A DNA stretch of 64,000 nt from Ryuthela nishihirai (taxonomy: Eukaryota > Arthropoda > Arachnida > Araneae > Heptathelidae): NCBI GenBank assembly GCA_038380435.1, contig JAWZYU010000019.1, positions 29,289,801-29,353,800 on the forward strand. The letters are read 5' to 3'. Below are positions 1 to 11,531 of this stretch, one piece after another. The translations under genes and the position numbers were made by a program. The notes below the pieces were generated by a model. The model was not told the DNA's origin and did not search any database. It worked only from the letters and a program-made list of their open reading frames with translations. Every line of letters begins with the position of its first letter. Position 1 is the stretch's first letter.

Positions 1-369
1 CTCAGTCGGTAGCGCGCCAGGCTCGTAATCTGCAGTTTCCAGGTTCGAGTCCCAGCTGGGTCAGCGTTGAGACTTATCTCTGCAAAACTCCCCGCCCTGC
101 CCACGGTCAGTTGGGGACACCGATGGGCTTGGAAAGGCCGCCGTCCGTCGGATGGGACGTTAAGCCGTGGCCCCGTGTGCGAGAGAGTCATACCCTGTGC
201 ACGTTAAAGAATACGCTGGATGGCCTTGACGGGAGGCTACCATCTGTCTCCCAACAGCTGTTCCAGTGGGTCCCCTTCCCCAACCTTCTCTGAGCCTTCA
301 GGGTCCTTGTGACCTGGCCATTTAGTCCATGGTGTGCAAAAAAGTGCCGCTCAGAGATAAAACAATCCA
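1..369 (+). repeat. SINE-A, cut by window edge
   Basis: tRNA-derived SINE whose first bases lie before the window. The A-box-like CTCAGTCGGTAGCGCGCC opens the sequence and the B box GGTTCGAGTCC follows at about 44. The central GGGACGTTAAGCCGTGGCCC block and the end AGATAAAACAATCC are all present, so it is essentially full length and well conserved. Confidence 0.9.
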
Positions 370-840
370 AATAATTCTAGACTCGTTATTTTCAAAACAC
401 ATACCTATGAAGAAGAAATCTGAATCTTAGAAAGGAGGAGGTAATATTTTTATTTCAAGGATCTTCGAGTTTTCAACCGATATCCCGAGAAGGGCATCAG
501 GAGATGTCACACACACCCTACACACACACTAATGCTTCTGCATCTCCAACCACCGTCTAATTCTCTCACATACATCATCAAACTCCATCCGTCCAAAATC
601 AAGCCCAACATCTCTCTCTTTGAAGGCAATAAAAATATATATTAAAACAATGACTGATATATTAAAACAGAATGTTCACGACTAATTAACGTTTCTTTGA
701 AAAAACAAATATTGTACGCACTTACATACACAAAATGCACATAAAAACTCATACAAAATGTAAAATTAGCGTCTTATTTTAAAGACTGATAACTTATCGT
801 AACCTAATAAGGCAAGGCAATTTCTTAGAAAAAAAAAATG
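370..840. other. AT-rich spacer
   Basis: No gene seen. It holds a short CA-rich stretch near 508-530 and otherwise AT-rich sequence. Confidence 0.5.
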
Positions 841-985
841 TTCGAGTCCCGGATAAGATAAGGATGTTGTTTGTTCTTGTGTTATCTTTCAGCTGAGCAC
901 TCGCTTTCCTCAGATACCTTCCCTATTGTTTATTATATAACTAAGTTCCTGTTAGATTTTTATAACAATTGCTTGACGATAATTT
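841..985 (+). repeat. SINE-B, 5'-truncated, degenerate
   Basis: It starts inside the B box (TTCGAGTCCCGGATAAG). The diverged SINE-B body follows (GCTGAGCACTCGCTTTCCTC) and it ends in a T-rich tail. The tRNA-like A box is missing. Confidence 0.6.
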
Positions 986-1020
986 TTTTTGGAGTGCATA
1001 TGCTTTTCTCCCCTTTTTTT

Positions 1021-1235
1021 GATTGCCGAATCTAATAGACGAAGGCAAAAGCAAGGGCCGGATCTGGGGGAAGGGGACATGCCTCCCCCTGAGAATGGAA
1101 GTAAGGATAATGGAGAAAAATATCATTAAACTTGTGCACATTTCACGCATTTTGGAAGAAATTTTAAAGACCCAACCGTTTTTATTCTTTTCCGACCACC
1201 GTTATTTTTTCTGCATATTTACTAGTCGATTTCGT
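1021..1235 (+). repeat. dispersed repeat R1, copy 1
   Basis: It shares blocks with 25560-25810, 57575-57800 (both +) and 43500-43720 (minus): CCCCCTGAGAATGGAAGTAA, then ATTAAACTTGTGCA and CGCATTTTGGAAGAAATTTT. No coding frame or tRNA box is visible. The class is unknown; the shared order of blocks across four sites is what supports it as a family. Confidence 0.55.
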
Positions 1236-1532
1236 TCCATAAAATAACACTTTTATAATCTGAAAACAGTGTGAAAAAGTCTGAAAAATGTAAAATGCCA
1301 GCAATATCCAGATTTCAGATATTCTGAATTTTTATGTTTCACTGTATTAAAAATTGCTCCAGAAAATATTAATTTACAAGTTACCACGAAACACGAAAAG
1401 ACAAAAAAAAATACTTGTATGCTTTCCCAATATAAATAAATATTATTTATATTCGCAATTTTAATATTTTGCATTATCACTGCAATCATTTTAAAATTCA
1501 AAATTTCTTCCGTAAGGCCTTCCCGTGGCCAA
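1236..1532. other. AT-rich spacer
   Basis: Nothing recognised. Confidence 0.5.
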
Positions 1533-1913
1533 TGGGTTGGATTGTTTTACCTCTGAGCAGCACTTTTTTGCACACAATGGGTTAAACGGCCAGGTCACAA
1601 GGACCCCTAAAGGCTCAGTGAAGGTTGGGGGAGAAGATCCACTGGACAGCTGTTGAGAGACAGATAATAGCCTTCAGTCAAGGCCATCAGTGTTCTTTAA
1701 GTGCACAGGTTATGACTCTCCCGCACACGTAGCCTCGGCTTAACCTCCCATCCGATGGTCGGTAGCCTTTCCAAGCCCACCGGTGTCCCCTACTGACCGT
1801 GGGCAGGGCGGGGAGTTTTGCGGAGATAAGTTTCAACGCTGACCTAGCTGAGACTCGAACCTGGGAACTGCAGATTACGAGCCTGACTTGCTACCGACTG
1901 AGCCCCCCTGCCC
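1533..1913 (-). repeat. SINE-A, full length
   Basis: On the minus strand it runs from the tRNA-like head (GCTCAGTCGGTAG, at about 1900) to the tail GGGTTGG (read on +) at 1533. It is mildly diverged. It abuts SINE-B at 1919 with almost no gap, so the second insertion probably used the edge of the first. Confidence 0.88.
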
Positions 1914-1918
1914 CCACT

Positions 1919-2098
1919 GGCCGATGATTAACGTGTTTGGCTACTGATGAAAAGTACTCTGGGCTCCAGCAGCAGGTAAGGCATGAATGTTTGTTTGTCT
2001 TTCTGCTGAGATCCCGTCATCCTCACAGACCTACTACTAAGGCGTATAAACCGACAGGCTCATGTCAGACTTCTGTACAAGCAGCTGCCTGAATGTAA
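1919..2098 (+). repeat. SINE-B, degenerate
   Basis: The damaged head (CGATGATTAACGTGTTTGGC) is followed by recognisable SINE-B body: GGTAAGGCATGAATGTTTG, TTCTGCTGAGATCCCGTCAT and AAGCAGCTGCCTGAATG, then a T-rich tail. Confidence 0.8.
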
Positions 2099-2345
2099 TT
2101 TTTTTTCATTTTTCTAAAAATGAAATCGCTCTTTGAGAAGACATTAATTTATTATAAATCCCTAATTTACTAAACTCGGAAGCGAGTTTTAATATGCTTT
2201 TACTATTTTTCAATTTCGAAATTCTATTTCTTCGGAAATTATTTTGTGTAAATTTTAAGCACTTGCTAAAAATTATTTAAAAAAAGGATTTAAAATTACT
2301 ACTACCATTATCCTCTAGATAACTGATTTAAAAAAATTACCTCTC

Positions 2346-2785
2346 AAGCAGCTACTTGCCGTAGAGCTCTACTAAGTCACAGAGATCTGCCAGGAGCCTG
2401 ATGTAAGCCATAAAGGTATGCCAGGAGCCTGATGTAAGCAATAGAGGTATGCCAGGAGCCTGATGTAAGCCATATAGGTATGCCAGGAGTCTAATGTAAA
2501 CCACAGGAGTCTAATGTAAACCACAGAAGTCTGCCAGGAATCTATTGTAAACCATAGAAGTCTGCAAGGAATCCGATATAAGCTACAGAGGGTATCAGGA
2601 GTCTGATATAAGCCACAGTGGTCTGCCAGGAATCTGATATAATCAATAAACGTCTGCCAGGAGTCTGATATAAGCCACAGAGGTCTGTCTGGAATCTAAG
2701 CCACAGAGGTCTGCCAGGTGTCTGATATAAGTCACAGAGGTCTACCGCGAGCCTGATATAAGCCACACGGATCTGTGAAGAAGGC
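2346..2785. repeat. minisatellite derived from SINE-B 3' end
   Basis: About 13 imperfect copies of a roughly 32-bp unit, CACAGAGGTCTGCCAGGAGT followed by CTGATATAAGC. The array opens with TCAAGCAGCTACTTGCC, which is the antisense 3' end of SINE-B, and the unit matches the SINE-B segment next to it (ACAGAGGTCTGACAGGAGCC). The array therefore appears to have grown from a minus-strand SINE-B tail. An open frame on the minus strand through it is a by-product of the repeat. Confidence 0.85.
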
Positions 2786-3039
2786 AAGAGATCGGTCAAA
2801 ACACAAGAAACATCCATGCCTTTAACCCAGATCAATTTGATCAGCTAGCCACTCGTCCATTGAGATGACTATTTTATTTCTTTCGTCATAATTGTTTCCT
2901 CAATGAGTTAAACACTTTAATTTGGTTTCTAAATCATAAATATCGCTTAGATTTTTGTATGATATTATATTCTCGACTACACAGAATTTCCCGATGTTAT
3001 TTCAGTCTTAAACAGGGCAGATTTTGACTTTATCTATAG

Positions 3040-3378
3040 CGGAACAGGTTCATGCCTTTATGCCGCAAGGTTCGACTTCCCACTCTTATTGAATTCATAA
3101 TTTCTCCTCTACTCTCTACTTTGTCATTGGCGAGAAAAGGAACATCAAACATCTTTGAAAGGCCGTCATCAATTTATTGTATGTTAAATAATGTTCCTTG
3201 TGCAGGAAAGCCAAATTATGTGTATTGTATGACCTTGACAGGAGAGTTCCGACTGCTTCGTAACAGCTGTATAAGATTCCCTTCCCTTTCCAAGCTCTGA
3301 CTCTCTGGGGTCCTTGTGACTTGGCCATTTAACTCACTGTGGGGCAAAAACGTATAACTCAGATGTGAAACAGCCACA
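3040..3378 (+). repeat. SINE-A, old degenerate copy
   Basis: Ordered matches to SINE-A survive: AAGGTTCGACTTCCC (B box, about 3067), TTTGAAAGGCCGTC (about 3149), GACCTTGACAGGAGAG, then GGGGTCCTTGTGACTTGGCC and CATTTAACTCACTGTGGGGC. The tRNA-like A box is not clear. It is much older than the copies at 22.0 or 47.4 kb. Confidence 0.7.
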
Positions 3379-3944
3379 ACATAGCATGTTACTGAAGTAA
3401 TATGACTTATATACGAATACATTAATTGTTATTTAATTCACCCTAACCTTTTATCACTGAATTAATAGGACTAGCTTAAAAATGTTAGGTTGGAGTACTA
3501 TATGCGTATTATTTATTTAAAAATAATGAATCACTACTTAAGTTACTGTGTCAGTTATAAGGGGTCATAGCTCCACTATTAGAGATCTGCGAGTGAGTGT
3601 TTTTTTTTTTCTTTTCATTCAACAGCTAGCGATTTTTGTTTTTCTGAAGAATATAGTGACTCAATGTTGGTCGCCATTTTTTCCCTGGAAGAAAAACACC
3701 TGACACCCTCAACATGACAAGCTTATAAAAATGACCTCGATTACTACATAATCCATTAGTAAAGTAGTTAGGAGTGTCATTTCTGTTCTACAACAATCCT
3801 TCACACCTTTCTAAATGGCCCTACAGATTTGAGATTTTTTAAGAATATAATTTTTATTTATAAAAGTAGAGAATACAAATACATTTACCATTTGACCCGC
3901 AAAAAGCTAAATAGCTTTTCTGCAAGAAAATGGTTCAGCCACAA
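3379..3944. other. AT-rich spacer
   Basis: No gene or clear repeat seen. A T-run lies at 3600-3610. Confidence 0.5.
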
Positions 3945-6090
3945 AAAATGGTGTACATCAAATAAATTCACAAAACACAACACATAATAATTTGTTAAAT
4001 AGAAATTCCCAAATATTTTTTTATTTCGATTTTTAGTTTTGTAAAAGAATCTATATTTAGTGTTTCTGTTGTAATAGCATTAAATATAAGTGGTACTTGA
4101 TAATCGGAGGTACGTTTTCCATAATTATTTAAAAAATTTGGCATTTTGTAATAACCTTGGTTTTGAAGTCATGTATTTTTATTGTGTTGAATTTTTAGCT
4201 TGTAAGTTTCGTCAAAAAAATTTTAATTATTAAATTATATTTGCATAAATTATTGTAGGAGAAAATGTCTAAAAATTTTAATCTATCTGTGGAAGTTTTA
4301 TCATTTTTTTGCAAATGAAACGGAATAATATTTTTAGCTATTATAGACTGCAATTTTTCTATTTTATTTATGTTAGTTAATTTAGTTGTGCCATGCACAA
4401 TTATTCCATAATTTAAAATAAATTCTCATATTGCTTTATAAAATTATACAGAGGTTGCCATATTTAGTACGTATTTCAGTTTTTGAATTTTTATCGCTGA
4501 TATTCTCAAGCTTTCACATATGTGGGAGATATGGGCATTCCACCTAAAATATTCATCAAAAATGTTTCCTAATTATTTTATTTGATTTACTTGCACAACA
4601 AGTGGGCAGTTACATAATGATTCACAATTTGAAGCATACTTTTTTGCAATTTAATTTATGTGTTTTGGTACAGAGGATTTGATGAATATGAAATCATGGT
4701 GAATGTATAATCATCAATTTTGTTTATTTCTCATTTAAGCCGATTTTATTATGATTTAATCACCTAATTATATTATTGTAATCTGTTTGAATCTCTGAAA
4801 TGCTTTCATTTAAATATTTGTGATTGTTTATTAAAACATTGTTCTCCGCATATAGATAAATAGCACTTTTTGACTTTGTATTGAACAAATCATTTATGTA
4901 TATATCAGGAAAAATAAAGGACCTAAAATTGAACCTTAGGGAATTCCACATATCGTGTAATTACTGTTCTGCTGTAACAGTTTTTCATTTTAGCAATTGT
5001 GTAGCTGTCTGATAAATAATTTCGAAAACAATCTAACATTATACCACGAATACCGTAATTTTCCAATTTATTTAGTAAAATGCTATGATCTATTGTATCG
5101 ATGGTTTTCTTTAAATCTAAAAACATAGTTACATTTTTTTTCCTATTATTCAAAGATATATTTGTATTATTTTCAATTTTAGAAATTAGCTGAATTGTGT
5201 TCTTTCCTTTTTGAAAGCCATATTGATTTCCATTAATTATGTTGTGCTTAAGTAAAAAATATAAACAGTATTATAAATATATTTTAACATTATTTTTGAA
5301 AATATAGGTAGAATTGTTATTGGTTGATAGTTAGAAAAGTCCTCCTTAATACCTCCTTTAAAATAGGTCTTAAAATACCTGTTTTGAGGTCACTAGGTAT
5401 GTTCCCAGTGAATATAATCTGATTTATAATTTTTGATATAATATTTAGTAGTATTTCTTTATTAAATTTTATATGTTTAATGTAAACGTTATCGTTACAA
5501 GGTGATTTATTAGTGTGTAATGAAGTAATTATATCAGTTTGTTTTTCAGTGATTTCATGTAAATAAATAGAGTTCAAAACTCTTTGTATCATGGTTGGAA
5601 CATAATTATACCGCCTTGGTGATTTGTATCTCTTATCTATAGAATTAGTGTATTATAAATGTCATTGTAATTATTTGCTATTTCTTCCTCAGATAATTTC
5701 GTTTTGGACATATTATCAATTATTACATCGTTCGCTGATTTTTTTTTTTTTTTTTTTTTGTTTTCCTTCTAATATTTCATATATTAATTGCCAGGTAGCC
5801 TTCATATCATTTTTATTCATTATAAGTTTATTTCTATAATAAAACTCTTTCTGTTTTCTAATATGAATATTAACTATATTTCTTAATTTTACATAGCTAT
5901 TTCTATAAGCATCACTTTTATCATTGTTTTTAAATTTCATCCAAGCTTTATCTCTTTTCTCAATTAACTCTACCAAGTTCGATGTTATCCACATTTTGCT
6001 ATGATTTCTTTTTACCCTTCTTACACTCCTGACATATACTCTATTTTTTCCTAAAACTCCATTATAAATGTCTTTAAATACTTTATATAC
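3945..6090 (-). pseudogene. decayed Jockey/CR1-type LINE reverse transcriptase
   Basis: A non-LTR retrotransposon remnant reading right to left. Reverse-transcriptase pieces survive in order. There is a pre-RT lysine-rich stretch (5994-5716, WITSNLVELIEKRDKAWMKF). Next comes the N-terminal RT region (5592-5317, with TGNIPSDLKTGILRPILK) and the finger/palm motif FLDLKKTIDTIDHSILLNKL (5153-4923). The region that should hold the catalytic F/YADD box follows, now reading YAENN (near 4860). A C-terminal piece lies at 4398-4195. The frame is broken many times and the catalytic aspartates are lost, so it is dead. No endonuclease region is seen; SINE-A at 6154 sits just beyond the 5' side. The clade is inferred from motif style (D-HSILLNKLE-YGIRG) and is not certain. 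Its order of decay suggests it is older than the RTE-like copies at 30-40 kb. Confidence 0.8.
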
Positions 6091-6153
6091 TTATATACTT
6101 TATATTATAATACTTATGACTGCCCCTGTTAAGCATTCCACTTGGCACGAAGG

Positions 6154-6526
6154 CTGGGTTATTTTACTTTTGGGCGACAGTTTTTTGCAAAAAGTAGGCT
6201 AAATGGCCAGTTCATAAAAATTCCAAGGATCAGAAAAGTTTGGGGGTGGGAGGGGACCTACTAGACAGTTGTTGGGAGACAGATGGAGCCTCCCGTCAAA
6301 GCCATCCAGCATGTTCACAGTGGATGCCTCTCCAGCAAATGGGCCCACGGTTTAACATACCATTCGACGGACGGCGGCATTTCCAGGCCAAACGGTGTCC
6401 TCTTTCTAACCGAGGTCAGAATGGAGGGTTTAGAGGGGAATAAATTTCAGTGTTGGCCTGGGTGGAACTCGAACATGGGAACTCCAGGTTACCGACTGAG
6501 CGCTACCGACTGAGCCAACCCCGCCC
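6154..6526 (-). repeat. SINE-A, degenerate
   Basis: A minus-strand copy with head at about 6526 (GGGGCGGGGTTGGCTCAGTC) and tail at about 6154. The head shows a local duplication of ACCGACTGAGC near 6490-6512. Confidence 0.8.
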
Positions 6527-6995
6527 CAATACGAAGACAGAAAAGAAGCATTTCAGTACCGTATGTCACAGAGAGAATCTGAGATTTCATCACACAAAAC
6601 ACATAAATAAGAAGAAAAAAACATGTCTTATCTAGAATTCTAATCGAGACACCTTTTATCCAGTCAAACATGTTTACCTGTCGTCCATTAGATACCAATA
6701 AACATCTTTCAGAATGCATCCTGCATGTACATGTATGCATGTACTGTATACAAAATAATAACAAAATAAATCTACTTAATCATATATATATATATTTCAA
6801 ATCGTTTTGTGGAAACCCTTTTTTGCATTTAATTTAATACTTTATATCAATTAAAATATAGTTTATACAGTCAAATAGGCGCTAAAAAGCTCTCAGTTTC
6901 ATCTATCAAAATAAGATATTAGGATATAAATGCTCTTTTAGTATTCATTTTTTCATCAATCATCCAGATCATCATCTTCTGATCTTTTCCTCCAG
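6527..6995. other. non-coding, upstream of PAN exon
   Basis: AT-rich sequence, with a short TA run near 6784. It ends in the pyrimidine-rich stretch TTTTCCTCCAG (to 6995), which I read as the splice acceptor of the next exon. Confidence 0.5.
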
Positions 6996-7268
6996 CTCAG
7001 TGCTCCAAAGGTACGGAATCCTTCCTCTTATCAACCAACACGAGGCTCTCCTCAACTTCCTACGATCGTTCTTATGGCGGCTCCCTCACAGACTGCACGA
7101 AGAGGTGTCGATGGGACGACAGATGCCGTTCCATCACTTTCTTTCGCAACTCCACTGATACCATGTGTCAACTGATGGACGTCACCACGGCAACTGCCAG
7201 AGTGATGCATGATGACAACCTGACTCCAGTCCACGGAACTTACTATCTCGAGAAAATGTGTCTGCAAG
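6996..7268 (+). CDS. PAN/apple-domain exon (internal exon 1 of 2 seen)
   Basis: Internal exon of an animal gene coding for one PAN/apple domain, an extracellular disulfide-bonded module that binds proteins or carbohydrates. The acceptor is TTTTCCTCCAG|CT at 6995/6996 and the donor is TGCAAG|GTGAGT at 7268/7269. The exon is 273 bp, 91 codons, phase 1 at both ends. In-frame sequence just upstream meets a stop at 6980-6982. Six cysteines lie at exon residues 3, 34, 38, 44, 58 and 89, with the signature DCTKRC...DRCRSITF...MCQL...YYLEKMC. This matches the C-x3-C pair, the CRS motif and the terminal YYLEKxC of PAN domains. It is more GC-rich than its surroundings and free of stops in this frame only. 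By established knowledge, arthropod PAN modules of this style occur in extracellular matrix and zona-pellucida-domain cuticle-anchoring proteins such as NompA. Which family member this is cannot be told from one domain. An alternative acceptor at 6999/7000 would give phase 0 and is less consistent with the partner exon. Confidence 0.82.
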
Positions 7269-8094
7269 GTGAGTTAAGCACAGCAATAAGATATTTTATT
7301 TCTTTGCCAGGAAAGCTGATATTCTAAATCGGGCATTCAGTTGGGAGGTGACCACAAATATTGAGTTAAATTTCGTCAGAAGTATTTAAATTTTTTCCTA
7401 CTATTTATTTTCGACGTATTTTGTATCTCTAATTTGGGAGGAGAAAATTTGTATTATTCACGTTGAGGGAAATTTTTCTTTCAGTTAATAGCCACATGAA
7501 CCTGTATCTTTGAAAATTATGTAAACAACAACTCTTACTTTTCTTAATGTTTTTTTTTTTGAAACGCGTGGCCAAAATGTTTAGCGTAACAATGGATTTG
7601 AAGTGCTGATACCTTTCATAACGAATCACATGTAGATCACTAACATCACAGAACAACGCTATGCAATCATAGAGGTCACAAGACCGAATATAGGAAAAAC
7701 AAAATGCATTGATAAGATTTTTATAGAATTTTTGTCTGCTTAAACGGAACGAATTACAAGTGTAGTTTTTTCACACTACAAGTATTGGTATGAGAGAGAT
7801 AACCTGTGGGATATATTCACTCTAAATTTATTTTCTTATTTAAATTGAATTTGTGTCTTATAGGTTTTTTTTAACGAATAAAACATGATCTGATTAACAG
7901 AGAATTTCGGGATTATTTTTCATACAAATTTGAGAAAACTTACTAGCTTATGATTTATATATCTGATGAGTAAAAACTAGGTGAATATTCCACCTGAAAA
8001 CTTTAAATAAATCATTTTTGAAACTACAAAGCGTGTATTTGAAATAGAACAGATTTTTCCATGTGACATTAAATAAAAGTTCTAAGGTAAAATA
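7269..8094. other. start of 22-kb intron
   Basis: Intronic, AT-rich, nothing recognised. Confidence 0.5.
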
Positions 8095-8490
8095 TACTCT
8101 CAGCTACCACTTTATTAGGATACTTTCATAGAACACTTTATCAGGGTATACTCTGAGCGGCCACTTTATTAGGGTATATTCTCATAGAACTCTTTATTAG
8201 GGTATACTTTCATAGAACACTTTTTTTTTTTTAGGATACTTTCATAGAACACTTTATTAGGGTATACTCTGAGCGGCCACTTTATTAGAGTATATTCTCA
8301 TAGAACTCTTTATTAGGATATACTCTCATAGAACACTTTATTAGGGTATATTCTCATAGAACTCTTTATTAGGGTATATCTCATAGAACACTTTATTAGG
8401 ATACTTTCATAGAACACTTTATTAGGGTATACTCTGAGCGGCCACTTAGGGTATATTCTCAACTGCCACTTTATCAGGGTACACTCTCAG
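8095..8490. repeat. minisatellite, ~28-bp unit
   Basis: About 14 units of the type CACTTTATTAGGGTATACTC plus TGAGCGGC or CATAGAA. Two variants, ending TCTGAGCGGC and TCATAGAACT, alternate, giving a partial higher-order pattern. No coding frame. Confidence 0.88.
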
Positions 8491-9072
8491 AGGCCGCTAT
8501 ATTAGATTCTGTTCCGTGTTATGCAATAGTAATTCAGATACCGAACTCTTAATTTCTTAATTGAAGTAACTTCTTAAGCAAGGTTTATATAAAAAAGGTG
8601 ACTAAACGTAATTTAACGAGTTCAATCAAATCTATTTAAAATTAGATTTCTGACAATATGCGTCAGTATTTCAAGAGTTATGAAAGCAATTATTCAAAAG
8701 TTATGAAGCAATTTAGCTCCTTCTGCAAAAAACTTTCAAAAGTGGCGAAAAATGATTGCATATCATTGTTCTGTTAGCACAGTTATTGAGCGAACTGCTA
8801 AAAATAATCTTACATGTAAAGTATAATATAAAGGTCATTGTTTTCAACTAGTTTTTATTAATATTTCTGAGCAATTATTTAAATTATACTATTGATGCAT
8901 ATTGTTGTTTCAGTTTCCGTAACTTTAAATACCGACCGAAAATTGTTGGAAATCGATATTCAAAGAGATTTAATTGAAATCTTTAAATTATCTTCAGTCA
9001 ATTTTTTTCGTAAAAACTTTATTTAAGAAGTTACTGAGTTACTATTGGCACATAGAGATCTGTACTTAATGA
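8491..9072. other. AT-rich intron sequence
   Basis: Nothing recognised. Confidence 0.5.
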
Positions 9073-9345
9073 AGTGGGCGGAGGTGGATCAGTCGGTAGC
9101 CCGCCAGGTTCGTAATCTGCAGTTTCCAGGTTCGAGTCCTAGCTAGGTGAACGTTGAGATTTATCTCCGCCAAACTCCCCGCCCTGCCCACGGTCAGTAG
9201 GGGACACCGATGGGCTTGGAAAGGCCGCCGTCCGTCGGATGGGACGTTAAGCCTTGGCTCCGTGTGCGGGAGAGCCATACCATGTGCACATTAAAGAACA
9301 CTGTGGATTGCCTTGATGGGAGGCTACCATCTGTCTCCCAACAGC
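9073..9345 (+). repeat. SINE-A, 3'-truncated
   Basis: Head (GGTGGATCAGTCGGTAGC), B box (GGTTCGAGTCC at about 9130) and central block are well kept. It stops after CTGTCTCCCAACAGC and lacks the last ~110 bp. Confidence 0.88.
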
Positions 9346-9474
9346 ATGAGGGTTAAACAACCCTACTCATAATCCAACTATAAACCTACACAAACAAGGC
9401 ATAAGGAAAGCGCTCACAAGATTCAATACTCATTGATGGATGCAAATACTATGCAAAATATTTAAGAGTATCTA

Positions 9475-9645
9475 GCCCAGTGGTTAGCACCTAGGCTACT
9501 GATCTCAGGGACCTGGGTTCGATCCCCGGATAAGACATGGATATTTTGTTGTTTTTCTGCTGAGATCCCGTCATCTTCACAGATCTTCTACTATCGTATA
9601 AATTGACAGGCTCTCTGACAGAGCTCGGAATGAATTTCCGCTATT
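9475..9645 (+). repeat. SINE-B
   Basis: A-box-like CCCAGTGGTTAGCACC, B box GGTTCGATCCCC and the body TTCTGCTGAGATCCCGTCAT are visible. The end diverges after GGCTCTCTGACAGAG. Confidence 0.85.
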
Positions 9646-9661
9646 ATTAATATAATAACAA

Positions 9662-9705
9662 ATAATCCCTCAAGCAACTGCTTGCCACAGAGGTCTGCCA
9701 TAGAG
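9662..9705 (-). repeat. SINE-B 3'-end fragment
   Basis: CCCTCAAGCAACTGCTTGCC followed by ACAGAGGTCTGCC is the antisense SINE-B 3' end. It lies tail to tail with the copy at 9475-9645. Confidence 0.7.
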
Positions 9706-10160
9706 TTGGTGGATTCCAGCTGCTTTCCTTCCAACAATGCTTATAACGTCACTTGTAGTCTTTTTCACGGGAAACTCCCAGTAAAGGTGCACGTTTCTTG
9801 ATTAACTGCTGAAAAAAAAGTTGCTTTCGCTGTTTTATAGATTTTATAACCCTCTTAATTTTCAAAATGTTTGACTGCCTTCCGAAATTTTAAACATGAG
9901 ATTCTCCTTTCATTTTTAGATCCTTTTTCCAACCCACCTTTCTCCCACTCTTGTAACTTTCAATTTAGTGTTAGTTAAAACAAAAGACATCTCAACGGTA
10001 AGTTTTCGAAGAATGGTAATTATCCTGAATTGATCAGACTTGCGAGTGTAAATTCCCTTTCCACTGTGCCATTATTTGCTTCAAAAGTATTAAAAATATC
10101 GTGTGAATACAAATGCTCTGTAAATATTATATTAGAGAGCAAGTCAAAAGAAAATCTTAA
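9706..10160. other. AT-rich intron sequence
   Basis: Nothing recognised. Confidence 0.5.
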
Positions 10161-10990
10161 AAGCGAAAAAAAAACCAGAACTTACGGTGTGTAGATGTAG
10201 GCACAGTATGTCATCAGCAAGGGTCAGACGTACAGTCGCTCAAAAAAGTATCCGAACACTATGGTTGATTACAGAATTTAGAAAAAATATCTGGCAAAGT
10301 TTTTTTAGAAATTAATGATCTGGCAACCTTCGTTCACTAATTTCTAAAAAAATTGTTGCCAGATATGTTTTTCTAAATTCTGTAATCAACCATAATTTTC
10401 GGATATTTTTTTGAGCGACTGTACGTAGCGTGTGTGGTAGATCTTGCAACGCGGGCTGCTTATCATCAGTAGACCAATGCAAGATGGTTGCGGCCTTGCA
10501 CATGAACGAAGGTGAAACAGAGTTCTGTCAACCATTTCTTGGTTAACGAGAGTGTGAAACACCGAAATCCATCGCGGCATGAAGTTGCAGTACGGTAACG
10601 CATGTTTATTGCCATAGAAAGTGTACGAATGGAGTATGAAGTTTTTGCTTCGTTATGACTCTGTTGGTCTCGCTTGGTCGAGGAACATCAACCACATTTT
10701 AAACGCCATTCACTCTTCTCCAGCGATAAACACGCGTTACCGCGCTACAACTTCATGCAGTGATGGATTTCGATCTGTTTCACACTCTAGCTACAAAGAA
10801 ACGGATGACAGAACGCTGTTCCACCTTCGATCATGCTTCCAAGGGAGCAGCCATCTTGAACTGCTCTGCCGACGTCTAGCAGCCCGCATTGCGAGATCTA
10901 CCGTACAGAGTACGTGCATCATGACCCTTGCTGATGAGATATACTGTGCCTACAAATGCACATCGTAAGTTCTCATTTTTTTTCTACTTT
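10161..10990. mobile_element. foldback element with ~400/250-bp inverted arms
   Basis: The left arm (about 10161-10608) and right arm (about 10730-10990) are inverted copies. CAGAACTTACGGTGTG near 10176 pairs with CACATCGTAAGTTCTC near 10960. Other pairs are AGCAAGGGTCA with TGACCCTTGCT, and GAGTGTGAAAC with GTTTCACACTC. CGAAATCCATC pairs with GATGGATTTCG and GCGTTACCG lies at the inner edge. The loop is about 120 bp. The left arm is longer because a palindromic MITE (10231-10423) sits in it. An open frame at 10621-10968 on + runs through loop and arm and matches nothing I know. This is a nonautonomous DNA transposon or foldback element; the family is unassigned. Confidence 0.8.
10231..10423. 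mobile_element. palindromic MITE, Tc1/mariner-like, copy 1
   Basis: It begins TACAGTCGCTCAAAAAAGTA and ends with the inverted TTTTTTTGAGCGACTGTA. The arms are about 65-90 bp and pair through TGGTTGATTACAGAATTTAG to the internal ATCTGGCAA. It is flanked by TA, as expected of the Tc1/mariner target. The same family lies at 54748-54957 and 61764-61982. It is nested in the left arm of a foldback element. Confidence 0.9.
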
Positions 10991-11349
10991 TGATGTTTCT
11001 ATTTGATACGCCTTCGTAAGCAGCTGATTTTAAGTGAGCGAATGAGTCCTAATTCTAACTTTAATGCAGAAATGGTAGAGCTCCGAGAATTTGCAGCTAG
11101 GGATAAAATGGAGGATAGGTTTCAGAAAAGTACGGAATATGAGATCTGAGGTTTCTTCAAGGTCAAAGAGGAGTAAAAGTTTTGTCTGCGTGTGCTAGAA
11201 AGATGAAAATACCCAAGGGGCAATTTGGGTCGCAGATATAAGAAAACATACAAAATTCATATCGTTCAAGGTGAAATAGGGGTTAAAGTAACCATCGAGG
11301 AATCAAGAGGCGAAGATTGATTTCTTGTATTTTCTATGGACTTCATTCG
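10991..11349. other. intron sequence
   Basis: Nothing recognised. Confidence 0.5.
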
Positions 11350-11531
11350 TATAATAAATAAATAAATAAATAAATACTCCCTCAAGCAGCTGCTTGCCAC
11401 AGAGGTCTGACAGGAGCCTGCCAGTTTATATGCCATAGTAGAAGGTCTGAGAGGATGGCAGGACCTCAGCAGAAAAACGACACATACATCCATGCCTTAC
11501 CCGGGGCTCGAACCCAGGTCCCGTAGATCTA
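11350..11531 (-). repeat. SINE-B, head-truncated
   Basis: The AAAT-repeat tail (AATAAATAAATAAATAAAT) at 11350 is followed by the antisense 3' end and body. The B box is at about 11506-11520 on minus. The copy stops in the anticodon-arm region (GTAGATCT). Confidence 0.88.

Noticed and set aside
8095..8490. CRISPR array
   Set aside because: Contiguous diverged tandem units without unique spacers, in a eukaryotic intron.
10621..10968. 115-codon + frame as a transposase
   Set aside because: It spans the loop and right arm of an inverted repeat and shows no catalytic motif.
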